From Lactarius indigo (taxonomy: Eukaryota; Basidiomycota; Agaricomycetes; Russulales; Russulaceae), in assembly GCA_025766275.1 (NCBI GenBank), contig JAFKAC010000009.1:1364001-1428000 (forward strand): 64,000 nucleotides of DNA. Direction: 5' to 3'. Every line of letters starts with the position of its first letter. Positions within the stretch are counted from its first letter, which is position 1. A program made the position numbers and the translations under genes. Below, piece by piece: positions 1 to 11,819 of this stretch. The notes beneath the pieces are model-generated. The model was not told where the DNA came from. It ran no database searches and saw only the letters and a program-made list of their open reading frames with translations.

Positions 1-1762
1 TACTCGTATGTGCGGAAACAACTAGGGTATACTGTCGAGGAACCGTCCACCAAGGTTCCCCCGAAACCTAAATCAACCACCGAGAACAGAGAAATTGAGG
101 CCAAAACACGGGTCCAGAAGGCTGTCGACAGACTCAAGACAGATATAAAGGTCGAAGCTAAGAAAGCCCATGACCAGGGTGTCAAGGCCGCGGCCATTGC
201 CAAGCACCAAGCAATTCAATTCACAGAAGGTGTTGAGGAGCTCGTTCTCGAGGCAGAGGCCGCACTCAAGGGTAAACCTTTCAAAAAGTCACCACCAGTC
301 GAGGCGGCGGCGACCACATCCGACCACGCGACTCCTGCTGCTTTGGAGGCTTCTGAACCCCAATCTCCCCTGGTCGTTGGGACAGAGCCCGCAGAACCCG
401 CGCCGAAAAATGTCTACAATGCCCCGCTGCCACTTGGGCATGAGCCTCCACCTGGCTTTTCCCGTCCGGCCCCTCCTAAACCTCCGAAGCCTTTGGCGCC
501 CGGTGAACCGCTCCCGCTCGTCGCACCTGCTGTTGAAGAATTACGTTCCTCCGAGCCAGTCCTAACGCACCTCGCCCAGACCATCGACTCACTTGCTTCC
601 TTCCTCAATGCGAATCCCGCTGCTGCCAACAAGGCACGTGGTGTTCTCGATGTCGCAAAGAATGACATGTCCGTGTTGGCGCAGAGTTTCGAGCGCTTGC
701 GCGAAGAGGAAAGGTCGAAACTCGAGCAGTCGCTGGACGAGCAGACCAGGGAGTATACACTCAAGTTACTAGAGCTGGAGCTGCAGGCACAGGACAAGCT
801 CGAGAGCCAAGAGACCGACTTCCGCTCCTTCTATGAGGAGGAGAAAGCGCGTTTCGCTTCAGCATATCGAGAGAAGCTCGAGCAGGAGTTGCGGACACAG
901 AGTGGTATCATCAACGACCGGTTCGTTTCTGTTTATTTCGTGGCGGCGTAGCTCCTACTGATCTCGTGCCCAGACTAAAGGAAGAGGTTATCGCACAAGG
1001 AATCGAACTCCAGCGCCGATGGATCAGAGAAATCAAGGTCCGCATCGAGGAAGAGCGTGGCGGCCGCCTCGCCAAGCTCGACGAGCTCGCCGCGAACCTG
1101 AAGCGCCTCGAGCGCGTCGCCCTGGACAACTCGACGTACCTCGACGAGAACCTACGCATCCACGCGCTCTGGTCCGCCCTGCGTGCCGTCCACGGTGCTG
1201 TCGACGCGCCCACACGGCGACCGTTCCGCGACGAGCTGCGCGTGCTCCGCCACGCCGCGGCGACGCGGGACGACGCAGTGGCCGGTGCTGCGCTGGATGC
1301 GCTGGATGCGGGCTCCGCGCCGGACGTCGGGGTTGAGCCCCTCGCGGATCTCGCGTCATGGTTCGCGACCAGCGTCGCACCCGCCGTCTCGCGCGTCGCG
1401 CTGGTGCCCGACGAGGGCGCGGGCGTGCTCGCGCACGTCGCGTCACATGTGTTGTCTGCGTTCACGTTCCGCAGGCAGGGGCTCGTCCCTGAGGACGACG
1501 TGCTCAGCGTCCTTGCACGCGCGGAATATTATCTGAATGAGAAGGACCTGGAAAGCGCAACACGCGAGTTGAACCAGCTGGGTGGTACGGCGAAGACCCT
1601 ACTGAAGGACTGGCTAGATGCGGCGAGGCGACGGCTGGAGGTGCAGCAAGCTTTAGAGGTGTGTTGCCCGTTTCAATTTCAATGATACGCTGGCTAATGA
1701 TTGAACAGGTCGTGCACGCACATGCCACCCTCTCTTCGTTACTTGTCGCGCAGGGCCGTTAG
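1..1762 (+). CDS. MIC60: MICOS complex subunit MIC60 (mitofilin), C-terminal part
   Basis: The 5' end lies outside the window, so the mitochondrial presequence and inner-membrane anchor are not seen. Exons are <1-920, 974-1658 and 1709-1762, giving the last 552 residues. The visible order is a Lys/Glu-rich segment, a Pro-rich stretch, a long coiled coil (about residues 200-310 of the fragment), then the mitofilin core. That core includes LKEEVIAQGIELQRRW, a run of basic and acidic helices, and the terminal EYYLNEKDLESATRELNQL-type motif. In the known family, MIC60 organises crista junctions of the mitochondrial inner membrane, with its coiled coil and mitofilin domain in the intermembrane space. 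Both introns keep frame exactly: the first splits an Arg codon after two bases and the second is phase 0. The core is GC-rich and Arg-rich compared with its neighbours. Family assignment is confident; the start is unknown. Confidence 0.9.
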
Positions 1763-1918
1763 ACATCCATTAGAATAAATTGCTTTGCTGTCTGTTTCGA
1801 GACAAATGTTTAAAAGCACTATATTCTCACTCCAAGAATGGACCCAACCAAAACGTATGGGGTATAGCAACATGTCCACGGAAGGCAAAAAAAAACACAA
1901 CAAAAAATAATACCACTC

Positions 1919-3155
1919 TTACATCGCTGGTGGTGGCGGCGCCGTTACGGAATAGCTGCTCGCCACTAATGCACATTCACATATGACCTGCGCCCGTCGT
2001 ACGACCGTCTGTGTGTTATCTCCAGGCGCGACGCCAGGCCCAGGGGGCGTGCGCGACACCTTGACGAGGCCAGGGAAAATAGTCGCGCCGACGCGATCGA
2101 GCTCTCCACGCTCGCTGCGGCGACAACGTTTTGCGAGCTCGACCTGGCGCGGGTAGAGGGTGCTCGCGAGCTCGGGCACGAACGAGCGGTAGAACGCGTC
2201 TGCGCCGGGGCCGGCGGTAGCGGGCGCCCCGTGCAGCATGCGCGAGAATTTGTAGGCGTCCTCGAGCACGCCGCGCGTGCCGAGCGGGTCGTCCGCGCTG
2301 TCAGGCAGCAGCGCCGCGAGCGACGGCACGTTCTCCTCGAAGATCATGCGCGTCGTCTCCGGAGCGACGTTCTCCACCGCAGCGGAGAACGTCTGGCGGC
2401 GCCACACCGCCGCGACAGTCGGATCCCCTTTACCAAAAACAAAAAACAATCAGAGTTGCAGCGGGATTGGGATTGGGGAGAAGAAAAAAACGTACGGGAG
2501 AAGAGATGCTCGTGGATGCGTGTGAGCTGGACGTTTGCCTCGGCAGAGCTCGTCACGATCAGGCAGTTGATGATGCCCTCCGAGATCGCCTCTGCCATCG
2601 CGTGCCGCAGAAGGCTCTGCACCATCATCGACCGCACGTCCGTGAACAGCGCGCTCTCCCCCGCGCCCGCGAGGTCCGCCAGGGCCGCTTCCTGCAGCGT
2701 CGCCGCGGGCGCGGGTGCGATACGCAGCACGTCGCTCGCCCAGCGGTTGATCGTACGCTCGAGCTGCGACGCCGTGTTCTATGTGCGTTGTGGGACGGTG
2801 AGGTGGGACTACGCGATCGTATGTTGTCGTCGTACCTTGATGGAAAAGTCATCGATAGAGCTCCCGCCTGCCGCGCGTCGGGGCGCGTCGAGGGGTTCTG
2901 GCCCGGGGGAAGAGCCCTCGAGCGCGGCGATGCGAGCGTGCAGCCGTGCGATCTGTCGCTCTTGCTCCTCAAGCTGCCCTCGCTGCTCCTCGACCTTTTG
3001 ATGTGCGATGGCCTAACAAAACTGTCGGCTACTAGATATTAACCACATCAAGGAAATGGCCGCACAAAATTTGTCAAGGCATATCGATACTGTTCTCCAG
3101 AAACGCTATCGGTCGTGTGGATAGAAGGTGTAGAATGCGTAGAATGTGTAGGCAT
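1919..3155 (-). CDS. Conserved hypothetical protein with N-terminal coiled coil
   Basis: I do not recognise the family. In transcription order the exons are 3155-3066, 3012-2836, 2778-2496 and 2427-1919, coding for 352 residues with consistent phases. A short polar N-terminus leads into a Gln/Glu-rich coiled coil (about residues 31-65). A helical region follows, beginning SQLERTINRWASDVLRI, then a compact C-terminal half ending in a Pro-rich tail. There is no signal peptide or membrane segment. The first exon is the weakest part: it was chosen because its phase-0 donor lets the coiled coil continue without a break. The gene lies 137 bp downstream of the NUP49 stop codon on the same strand and converges on MIC60. 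The helical composition suggests a structural or adaptor role, but this is inference only. Confidence 0.62.
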
Positions 3156-3292
3156 TACAGTATATGTCGCTGAGATAGGGCGGAGGGTGGAGGGGATGCC
3201 GCAACCATCGCTCGGGCGTCTTTTCTTCACGGCACAGGCAAGAGGCAGTGCATACACACCGCACCAGAGACTAATATCTACTAGCTTTGGCA

Positions 3293-4995
3293 CTACTTGC
3301 CATACAAACTCTCAACACCAAAATCGCCCCCGCTTCCACGGTCAAGCTGGCTGAATGGGTCGCGCATGCTACCCGTCTTTGCGCGCCAAAGTTGTGTGTA
3401 TAATGCCTTTAGTCTTTGCAAATCGGTGTCGAGCGCCGCAATTTTGTTTGCCAGAGCAACAAAGGAGGTATTCTGCGCCTCGAGTGTGGCAGTGATTGCT
3501 ACACAGAGACTTAGCGACGTCGGAGGATTGATCAAGGGAGCTGACCTTGGGGCGTATACTGAACCTGTTGAGCGGCCGAGGTGAGTTTTCGTTCAATTTG
3601 CTACAAAAAGATCATGAAATCATGAGTTGGCAAGAAAATTAAATCCAAGATCCAGGAGCCTACTACCTCTATGGTTTCCTTATATGATTGCAGGCGCTTG
3701 CGCATTTGATCGGTTATTCGCGTGAAGAATCTGCAACGTGTCACGATATCGTCGGGCAGTGAGCTGTAAAGCATACTCAAGAGGGAAGTTTGCGTGATTG
3801 CGCAGGTGAGCTCCGTGTTGCTGAGGATTTCGGAAGCCATCGATGATGTGCACAGCAACAATCGTATCTTGCACCGACTGATCAACCTTTGCCTTCAAAT
3901 CACGCGTCCCGAGGATGTCGTTTTGAAGGACCGTTATCGAGTTGATCAGGTCCTAACGCCCGCGGTATTCGATTCAGAAAGTGAAGGCGCTCATGTGAAT
4001 CACCAACCTTATGCAAGCTACGGATCAAATCCTGACCCTTGGTCGCTTCCTCGCCAACCTGACGTTGCTTCAAATCTTTGCTGATTTGCAGTCTCCCTTG
4101 GATATGCGCTCTGACACGGGTTGAAGATATGAGACAGAATGACAACGAAACAGGCTGCGTACTCGATGTCCTCGAAAGTTTTTTTCACGTTTTCGGGAAG
4201 GTCATTGAATTTGGTAGACTTGGTAAATAGTGGCTGTCCAGTCTGTGCTGTTGGCTGCTGAGTAGGAGCAGTAGATAGTCTGAACAGTATTCAGCGAACT
4301 ATCTGGTGAATCGAGCCATATCAAGGTTACGAACCCGAACCTAAAAATCTTTAAGGGTTACTTCGGGTAACGGCATCAAGGACACGTACCCCATCGCTGG
4401 TTTGGATTGGTTGGTGGAAGAGGTAAATACAGACCTGAAACGCGAACCAGCTGTCAGATGACAGGAGCATCAAGAGAAAAAAAACGGCTAACTGTTGTTG
4501 TTGTGGATTCTGGGCGGACCCGAACAAAGAACCACCAAACCCGGTACTCTGTTGCTGCGGCTGCTGTGGCTGCTGTCCGAACAAACCGGTTCCCAATCCA
4601 GCTCCCTGCTGCTGAGGCTGGGTCGGACCCATGGGTGTGCCAGCCCCAAATGCCGACTTTGGCAGAAGGGGGTTTCCTGAATTCCATGAACCTCCTCCAA
4701 AGGCGGGCGTTCCTCCAGTAGCGGGTGGCTGACCTGCAGTCGCCGTGGACGAGCCAAAAAGGCCGGGGGCACCACCACTCGGGTTCGATTGACCAATTAG
4801 AGATGCACCTGGTTGCTGTTGTTGCGTCTGTCCAAGGTTCCCAAAGAGAGATTGATTAGGTTGGTTTTGCTGTTGCTGCTGCTGTTGTTGTTGTTGTTGT
4901 TGACCGAACCCGGAGAAGAGGGATGGTTGGGCAACACCGGAGGGTTGCTGAGTATTACCCACAGTTGGGGCAGGGGGATTCTGTGCTGAGAACAT
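3293..4995 (-). CDS. NUP49: FG nucleoporin NUP49 (NUP58-type)
   Basis: Eight exons: 4995-4493, 4434-4390, 4279-4163, 4110-4008, 3952-3777, 3730-3667, 3600-3546 and 3498-3293, coding for 422 residues with all phases matching. The N-terminal 180 residues are a Gln/Gly/Phe-rich FG-repeat region with many LFG, GFG and SLFG units and a 12-residue polyglutamine run at about residues 32-43. A coiled-coil region follows, starting TKSTKFNDLPENVKKTFEDIE. It contains IDGFRNPQQHG and the C-terminal segment LKALYTQLWRAKTGSMRDPF, which is characteristic of the Nup49/Nup58 family. In the known family this protein forms the central-channel trimer with Nsp1 and Nup57/Nup54. Its FG repeats bind transport receptors and its coiled coils assemble the trimer. 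The gene is divergently arranged with the first arrestin-like gene. Confidence 0.88.
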
Positions 4996-5347
4996 GCTGT
5001 GCCACCATAGTCAGCGGCGAATGCACCAAGAGGTGACAGTACTCACTCGGTTCGCTCAGGCTCGCCTTTGCCTCGGACTCACTGAACGTCTAGTGTCACG
5101 TGATCGAGATGTGCTTACGCAATTTATTTATCAAACTTCTTTTATTCCATTGGTTCTGTCGTCCGAGCAATATTGTTGATGTCTCTAAGTTAATCTCAGT
5201 CAGGCCCAATAATGTAGTTGATGTCCTCCTGAATCTGGTGTATCTCCGGGTGACGGTAACCTTCCTCTGATAGGCCGCGTCTCATCTCATAAGGACTGAA
5301 TACTGCGATGCACTTGCTCTTTGGCTCCTCTCCTCTCTGGCTTCACT
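4996..5347. other. Divergent promoter region, NUP49 / arrestin-like gene
   Basis: This 352-bp interval separates two divergent start codons and must hold both promoters. I see no conserved coding sequence, RNA gene or repeat. No convincing TATA box stands out on either side. Confidence 0.5.
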
Positions 5348-6801
5348 ATGAACGTATATATGAACACCCACTCCGCATCCCCGTCATATGACTCTGATTT
5401 CGATCCATCTAACCGCCCCTTCTGCCCTCAGACCAACGTTCCATCCGCTGTAGCTCCTCCCTCCCCTACACCATGTCTTAGCACTCAGCACCGGTATGCT
5501 CTTCGGGGTACCAAGAGCAATGTCCGACCTTGGCTTTCCCTTCTCCTTAATAGTCGCTCACCAAAGCCAGAATTACTCCCGCTGTATGTCGGCAAGGACG
5601 TGATCTCTGGAGTGGTTGAACTCGATCTACCAAAAGCAGAAACCATACGCGAAGTGAGAATAATGGTGTGTCTTTTTCTTTCCAATCTATGTAGCAATTC
5701 CCCAATGGCCTGGAAGATCAAGGGAGAGAGCACCCACCTTACCCAAGAATCAAGCACCTTTCTCGAGGTGTCGCAGACCCTTGCAAGCCCATTAAAGAAG
5801 CTCTCTGGGCAGGTTTCCTATCCATTCAAGTTTGTACTCCCAGAGGATGTTACTATTTATGAGTCCAATTGGGCCATGGTCTACCCTGTTCCACCGAGGT
5901 TTCATGAGAAAGGGATCATATACATCGACTATAAGGTTGTGGTGACCGTGCGCCGCGGGAGGTTCTCCGGAGACAATTCGTAAATACTGCCTTCTCAAGT
6001 CCTCAGCCTCTGTCTCACCCCTTTGCAGCCTGGTATCAGATTTCTGCTATATTCCCGAGACAACTGCCGAGCGACCGTCCATTCTTCGAGAAAAGGCCTA
6101 CTTGAATCCTACTTCATCTGGTATACCGACGCCGACGCTTGACCCCAGTGGATGGAAATTACTCCCCCCCGTGAAGGCGGTCCTCGTTCCTGATACCGCC
6201 GTGACGCTGCAACTGTCGATCGCGAATCCAGTGCGGCTCCATCCCTCCCATTTGTTCAGTTCTTGTTCTCATTCTACCCGGAAAACAGTTGTCATTCGCA
6301 CTGGGCACACCGATACCGTTATTTCTCGAAGTACGTAACCGCGAGGCTACCTATTTTGATCCCGAGTCGATCGACATTCGTCTTGTCCGCGCTCTCGTCA
6401 CGCGCGGGCTTGCTGGTGGCGTTCGCAAATTAGACGTCGCACGCGCCGTGCTGTGGCCAGCGCAAGGCTCTTCTCTCTTTAGTACGAAACTATGGGGAGA
6501 AGTCCTCGTCGAGAAGTTTTTCACCCCGAGCTTTGATTTCTCCGATTGCTCTGTTCGGGTGCGTCTTATTTCTGTACTCCTCTTATCTTTAAAACGTTCA
6601 TGACGTGTCCAGTACTCAATCGTGCTGTATCCCCGACACACGCCCGATAAATCTGAACGCGAACCACTTCTATCGGAGGAAGTTCTCTTGACTCTGCACA
6701 AAGCCGCGGGCGTCGTTCCTCGACCACAAGCACCTCCTGGAGTCATGCCTCAGCCAGTTGAGCGGAAGCGCTCGGTGACCACGCGATCCTTCTTCGCGTA
6801 A
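5348..6801 (+). CDS. Arrestin-like protein, tandem copy 1
   Basis: Exons are 5348-5665, 5717-5979, 6029-6230, 6289-6558 and 6613-6801, coding for 413 residues. The first intron (51 nt) uses a late acceptor that restores the frame into IKGESTHLTQESSTFLEV; the nearer AG would give a 29-nt intron and break the frame. The protein has the two-lobed beta-sandwich pattern of fungal arrestin-like proteins. An N-lobe includes YALRGTKSNVRPWL, the strand motif ISGVVELDLPKAETI, and YPFKFVLPEDV followed by IDYKVVVTVRRG. A C-lobe holds LDPSGWKLLPPVKA and VRNREATYF. In the family, such proteins are often ubiquitin-ligase adaptors for plasma-membrane transporters. I see no PY motif (PPxY or LPxY), so this role is inference. 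The next gene downstream is a paralog. Confidence 0.78.
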
Positions 6802-7288
6802 TCCGAACGTGTTTCCCGCTCGAATGGTCCTGCTTGTACCTTGTATTGTACGGTGGGTGTCCCCTGTATAGCGTAAGTGTGCGTGTTCCTGAGAAGTATT
6901 TATGACCGCCCTGAAGATGTCTACATTTCCCCCACGTAATTTCCTTCATCTGTTGTATATGTACTTGATGAAGTGTATATCATTCCTGTGAACTTTCTCG
7001 CGTCAAACCACGGGCGCGGTGAGACCCGTAGCCCTAAAACCGAGTGTTCAGTACGCCCACCGTTGTGACCGCAGCACTGCCCAGCGGTACCTGGTAGATT
7101 TACTCACCATTCTACGTGGCATGGGATAGGAAAAGATACGGAGGTCGGTCATGCGATCGTTATCGAACCAGGTCCCATGTGGTCATCCAGTTGCGATTGG
7201 ACCTCGTCAGGGCGCAGGTTGAGACTACATAATACGTACAATTTTCCCCTTCCGTGCTCCCAAAGGCCGCTTCGTCTCCTCTGTAACA
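6802..7288. other. Intergenic region between the two arrestin-like genes
   Basis: This 487-bp stretch holds the 3' end of copy 1 and the promoter of copy 2. No open frame of coding character, repeat or RNA gene is evident. Confidence 0.5.
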
Positions 7289-9005
7289 ATGGAAGGTCCT
7301 GCAGAAGAACTCCCAACCTACAGTCCCAACCCGGAATATCCACGGGCAGGTACTAACAGCGGGAGTCGGAGGAGCGAACATCGCTATGCACTCCAGGACA
7401 AGAATGGCTGCGATTGGCTCTCGTTCAAAGTTCAGAGCAGGGCCGCGGATGCAAAGCACATGCCGCTATATCTGGAAGGCGATACCATCAAGGGAGAGGT
7501 GCGCCTTGACCTCGCCAAGGCGGAGACACTGAAGGGGTTAACGATCACGGTGCGTTGCACCACCTCCGTCATCTCACTCGCTCCTCCGCGTCCTCACACA
7601 CGTTTCCCCCCACGCTGCTACGTTATCAGATTCGCGCAGGAACGACGGCCGTGGGACAAGAAGAGGAGCTCTTCCTGGACAAAACCGAGCCGGTATGGAC
7701 ACCCGCTTCGTCGAGTGAAGCCAAGGTCGTCGGCTCGCACACCCATACATTCTCCATCACCATCCCACGAGACGCCGTAGTGGCCCCGGTCCCGAAAGCG
7801 ACGCCCAAACGTTTTTCTCTTCCGCCGACGTTCTCAGAGCGCGCTAGCCCCGCCTACATTGATTATAAACTGTACGTGACAGTGCGGCGCGGCGGTCTGC
7901 GCGTGAACAGCAAGTTCGTATCATTTTTTTTATTTTCATATATTACCGTAAACCTTCAATCTTGACGTCCACGTCCCTCTCCTGTCTGGCTGGCGGTGGT
8001 TGTGCGCGCAGGCTGTCAACCAGTTTTGCATTCTTGCCACGCACGGTGGCAGACCCGCCTTCCCCCCTGCGCGCTCTTGTGTATGCTGAAGGTGGGGCGG
8101 TACTTGGTCCAGATGTGGACCCCCAGGGCTGGAAAGTGTTCGACCCTGTCAAGATCACGGGCACGCTCTTCAATGCGCGCAATGTGAGCGTGCAATGCAC
8201 AGTGAGTGGTCTTCACTTTCGAGCACGACACCGGTAATCCAAGAGGCGCACAGCTTGCCATGGCCACTCCGGTGCGTTTTTTTTTTAACAAAATTGCTTG
8301 ACTTACTCGCGTCACCTCGCTTAACTATTGGGTAAACGCAACCCTAGCTCACGTACGCGAGCAATTCTCCGGTTCCTCTGCTTCTTACGCTCCGCGGCAC
8401 GGACGTGCAGGCCCTCGACCTGTTCGTCACCGCTCCCTGCCTGCATCTGCTCCGTACCGTCGCGATTGGCTCGGAGGCGGCCGAGGAGACTGGCCCCCGG
8501 CGGAGCAATAATACGTTCGTGTCGAGCGTGGCAAAGGGTGTCTTCTGGCCGCACGAAGCGGGCACTGGAGCCGGGGCCGAAGTCGGATCAGGGATGGGTG
8601 CGACGGGGGACCCAGGTGTACGGGCGCTGCGAGGAGAACTGTTCATCCCGAAGGGGACGAAGCAGTCCTTTGCGTTTCCGCGGTTCGCGTGCAGGGTGAG
8701 TGCACTGTTTTCCACTTCGGCGTCTACGCCCGTATTCAGCAAGGGTGCTCGTTACCGTCGGCGCGCGGCAAAAATAGTACTCTATCGTTCTTCTGCCGCC
8801 ACAGGTGCCCGGCTTTACCCCCACAACCGCACTCGATGATCCGCTCCTCATGGAGCGCATTACGGTTACATTGGCCAGTGCACCGGGTATCACCCCAACT
8901 TCACAAATTCCACCTGGCTACGAGGCTTCGACCGAGGGCAACTACAACGTAGCGACAGGATTCCTTGAGAATGGCAATCAACGATTCCTTCACCACAATC
9001 GTTGA
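7289..9005 (+). CDS. Arrestin-like protein, tandem copy 2
   Basis: Six exons: 7289-7549, 7630-7913, 8012-8201, 8254-8271, 8348-8695 and 8805-9005, coding for 433 residues. Exon 4 is only 18 nt (LAMATP); skipping it would keep the frame. Landmarks in the same order as in copy 1 show the paralogy: HRYALQDKNGCDWLSF, then KGEVRLDLAKAETLKGL, then AYIDYKLYVTVRRGG, then DPQGWKVFDPVKITG. The N-terminus (MEGPAEELPTYSPNPEYP) carries an LPTY motif, a possible WW-domain or Rsp5-binding LPxY site that copy 1 lacks. In the family this would fit a transporter-ubiquitination adaptor; this is inference. An Ala/Gly-rich insert (GTGAGAEVGSGMGATGDPG) lies in the C-lobe. Copy 2 is more GC-rich than copy 1. Confidence 0.78.
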
Positions 9006-9084
9006 TCGCCAAACAACGTTAAACAACATCTCTCTCCCCATGATCCGCATCGTTATCTGTCTTTCCCCTTTTTCAGTTACGACA

Positions 9085-10066
9085 ATGCACGCGAACTTTC
9101 CACCTGGTCTCTCCATCTCTCACTCCTACCCATCTGCTTCCCAATCTAGCCCTCACACCCAGGCGGAGGGACCCGCCGACTTTCTTAGCGCTGGGGCTCA
9201 AGACACGGCAATAGCGAAATATGGAATTGCCGGCAGGGTCTGGTACACCCCCTTCTCCGCCGTTCCCCTCTAGCCACTTTGCACCGACACGAAAGAACAC
9301 CACAGGGAAGCGGCCTACGCAATGATGCTTTACGTTCGGGATCTGGGCGCGTATGAATTTGACCCACGGTTCGAGTTTGGACCAGAAAGCGTAGTTGTGG
9401 AGCTCGGTGCGGGTACCGGCGCCGCTGGGCTTGCATTCGCTGCGGTTTATCCGCACGCGCGCGTCGTGCTGACGGATCTACCAGAGGTATGCCCGCTGCT
9501 TCAAGCCAATGCGCGGGGATACACTGGTGTCGAAGTACGACCACTCTCATGGGGCAGCGCCACGCACGCACAAGCACTGCAAGCTGAGCTCGATCCTGCG
9601 CCGATCTCGTGCGTCATTTGCAGCGATCTGGTGTGTCCAAAGGGCCATGATTTCCCGCCCCCTCGTGTGTTGAGCGTGACGCGGGGGATAGGTATATTTT
9701 CCCGAGCTGCTAGCACCGTTGCTCCGGACGCTGCTGCACCTCACACCCGCTGATCCACAGGTCGTCATCTCGTACAAGATTCGCTCGCTGACCAAAGAGA
9801 TGGCCTTCTGGTCCGCGTTTGGGCTCTGGTTCACCTTCGCGCCTGTCCTTGTGCGCGCACGAGGTAGCAGTAGGTGGGAGCGCTCCGGTGCTGGGGGAGA
9901 TGGGGAGGTGTTTGTGTTTACTGCACGGCGCAGACCCGAGTCCTTCTCTTGGTCAGCACCGGGAGAAGACGTGGCGTTGTTGGAGGGCATGGGTGCATGG
10001 GGAACAGAAGAGAAGAAGGGCGACGAAGCGTTTGAGCTGTTCTTACTGATGAACGTCGACGAGTAG
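9085..10066 (+). CDS. Seven-beta-strand protein-lysine methyltransferase-like (METTL21/EFM family)
   Basis: Exons are 9085-9242, 9306-9630 and 9692-10066, coding for 285 residues. The first splice restores the motif GIAGRVWEAAYAMMLYV, typical of this family ahead of the SAM-binding fold. Motif I is VVVELGAGTGAAGLAF (about residues 90-105). The acidic end of the second strand is VVLTDLPEV. The post-splice SDLVYFPELLAPLL corresponds to the family's D-x-x-Y region that shapes the lysine channel. These features match METTL21/EEF-type (fungal EFM and Nnt1-like) methyltransferases, which use S-adenosylmethionine to modify lysines on elongation factors or chaperones. The substrate cannot be told from sequence alone. 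The start ATG was chosen because it is the first in-frame ATG ahead of a Pro/Ser-rich leader. Confidence 0.8.
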
Positions 10067-10223
10067 TAATAAACATTATGTGAATGAGTCGGGTATGTGC
10101 GTGGGTGTTGGTAGCATGTGACAACGGTGATGCCTCGTCCAAGTCCGAGTCCGGGGTCAAGTTGGTGTCCGGCAACCTTATTATGCTGTCCCCGAATCCT
10201 CCTCTTGCCTCTCACGAATCCCC

Positions 10224-11530
10224 ATGGCCGCACAGTCGAAGCAAGCACCACCGAAGCAACTCACTCCATTGGGCTACGCTCTTGCAGGTGCCCTGGGTGG
10301 TTGCTTCAGTAATGCGTATGCGATCATTATCCCGAACCTCTCCGGAACTGACCCTCGTTCGTTTCCAGCGTCGTCTACCCTCTCGACACGTGAGGTCTTG
10401 TGCGCTCGCGTTGCAGCCCATATGTTAATCTACGTTGCAGGCTGAAGACCCGCATCCAAGCCGACGCAGGCCCTGGCCGTTCGATTCGCTCCCTACTTGT
10501 GCGCATCCTCAAGGAAGAGGGTATCGCCGGCTTCTATCGTGGCTTTGGTGCGACCATGCTCAACACCTTTTCCATGCGTGCGTCTCTCTCTTTGTCCCCT
10601 ACGTCGTGTCTCAACCATTCACGACATAGAATATGCCTATTTCTTCTTCTACTCTCTTGTGCGCACGTCGTACATAAAACGCCTTGCCGCCCAGCGCCCG
10701 GCAGGCTCGCCCGCACGCTCCCTCTCCACTATAGCCGAACTTGCGCTCGGCGCCATTGCCGGCGCACTCGCGCAGATATTCACGATCCCCGTGGCCGTCA
10801 TCGCTACTCGCCAGCAACTCGGAGCGCCCAAGGGCAAGGGCAAGGCTGGCGAGGAGGAGCACGATGGTTCCTTCCTCGGCGTTGCGCGGGAGATCGTGCG
10901 CGAGGAGGGCGTCACAGGCCTCTGGCTCGGCCTCAAGCCCGGTCTGGTGCTCACCGTGAACCCCGCGATCACGTACGGCGTGTTCGAGCGCATAAAGGGC
11001 ACCGTGCTGCTCGCGCGCGAGAAGGTGGGCGATACGAGCTCCAGTCTCGGCCCCGGCCTCTCGTTTGCGCTTGGCGCGACTAGCAAGTCTCTCGCGACGG
11101 TGGTACGTCCCCCTCGAACTGCTCCGTTCATCCCGTTTTCTGTAATGTGCACGTTAGGTCACGTACCCGTATATTATGGCGAAAGTACGCATCCAGACGC
11201 GACAGAAGGGCGCGGAAGAAGAGAAGGAGAATGGCACGCTGCCGACACACACCAATAGGAATGTGCGACCTCCACGAGCGGAAGGCGCAGTTGACATTTT
11301 GGCACGCGTCCTAAGGACGGAGGGCTTCTCAGGCTGGTACAAGGTGCGTTTTCCCACCCCGGCCTCACGACCGCACTGCTTGACGCTATATTGTTTCATT
11401 GAAGGGCATGGGCGCTCAAATTCTGAAAGCTGTGCTCTCCCAGGGTGTGCTGTTTATGTCCAAAGAGCAGTTTGAAGGGTATGCGCTTGCTATAATGGCG
11501 TTGTTTTACCGCCTCAGTGCGAGGCACTGA
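10224..11530 (+). CDS. Mitochondrial carrier family protein, peroxisomal ATP/AMP (PMP34/ANT1) type
   Basis: Six exons: 10224-10315, 10369-10389 (21 nt), 10441-10577, 10630-11102, 11158-11343 and 11405-11530, coding for 344 residues with matching phases. The protein shows the threefold carrier repeat with six predicted helices. The first signature, VVYPLDTLKTRIQ, is assembled across the 21-nt exon. Later repeats read IPVAVIATRQQ and TYPYIMAKVRIQ. The phrase VNPAITYGVFERIKG is diagnostic, from memory, of the PMP34/PMP47/Ant1 peroxisomal branch (SLC25A17-like). These transporters exchange cytosolic ATP, or coenzymes, for AMP across the peroxisome membrane to support fatty-acid activation. A basic loop (KGKGKAGEEEHD) lies between helices 3 and 4. 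The family is secure; the exact substrate and peroxisomal location are inferred from the signature. Confidence 0.86.
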
Positions 11531-11819
11531 GGACGGCAGCGATAAGGACATTGCCAATGTATAATTATAGTACCCCGATCTGGCGTGAGGTCGCTGAGGC
11601 CGTTTTTCATCTTCGACACTCACATTTCCCACATTTAGTTTGTCCGATTGTGATGTCGCTTACAGTATGTACCATAGAACGTACAGTACGTATCCACAAT
11701 TTTCCCCGCTGCAGAATTGGTTCCTTTCCATCACAATTATGTCTTACAGTGACAAAAGCGCTGCGCTTGAATATACTCTTTTCGGAATCGCACGACTTGG
11801 CTACCGACCTCCATCTATC

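Noticed and set aside
911..1465. Long antisense open frame within MIC60
   Set aside because: It is rich in Ala, Ser and Arg, lies entirely opposite a conserved GC-rich exon, and has no family motif; a shadow of codon bias.
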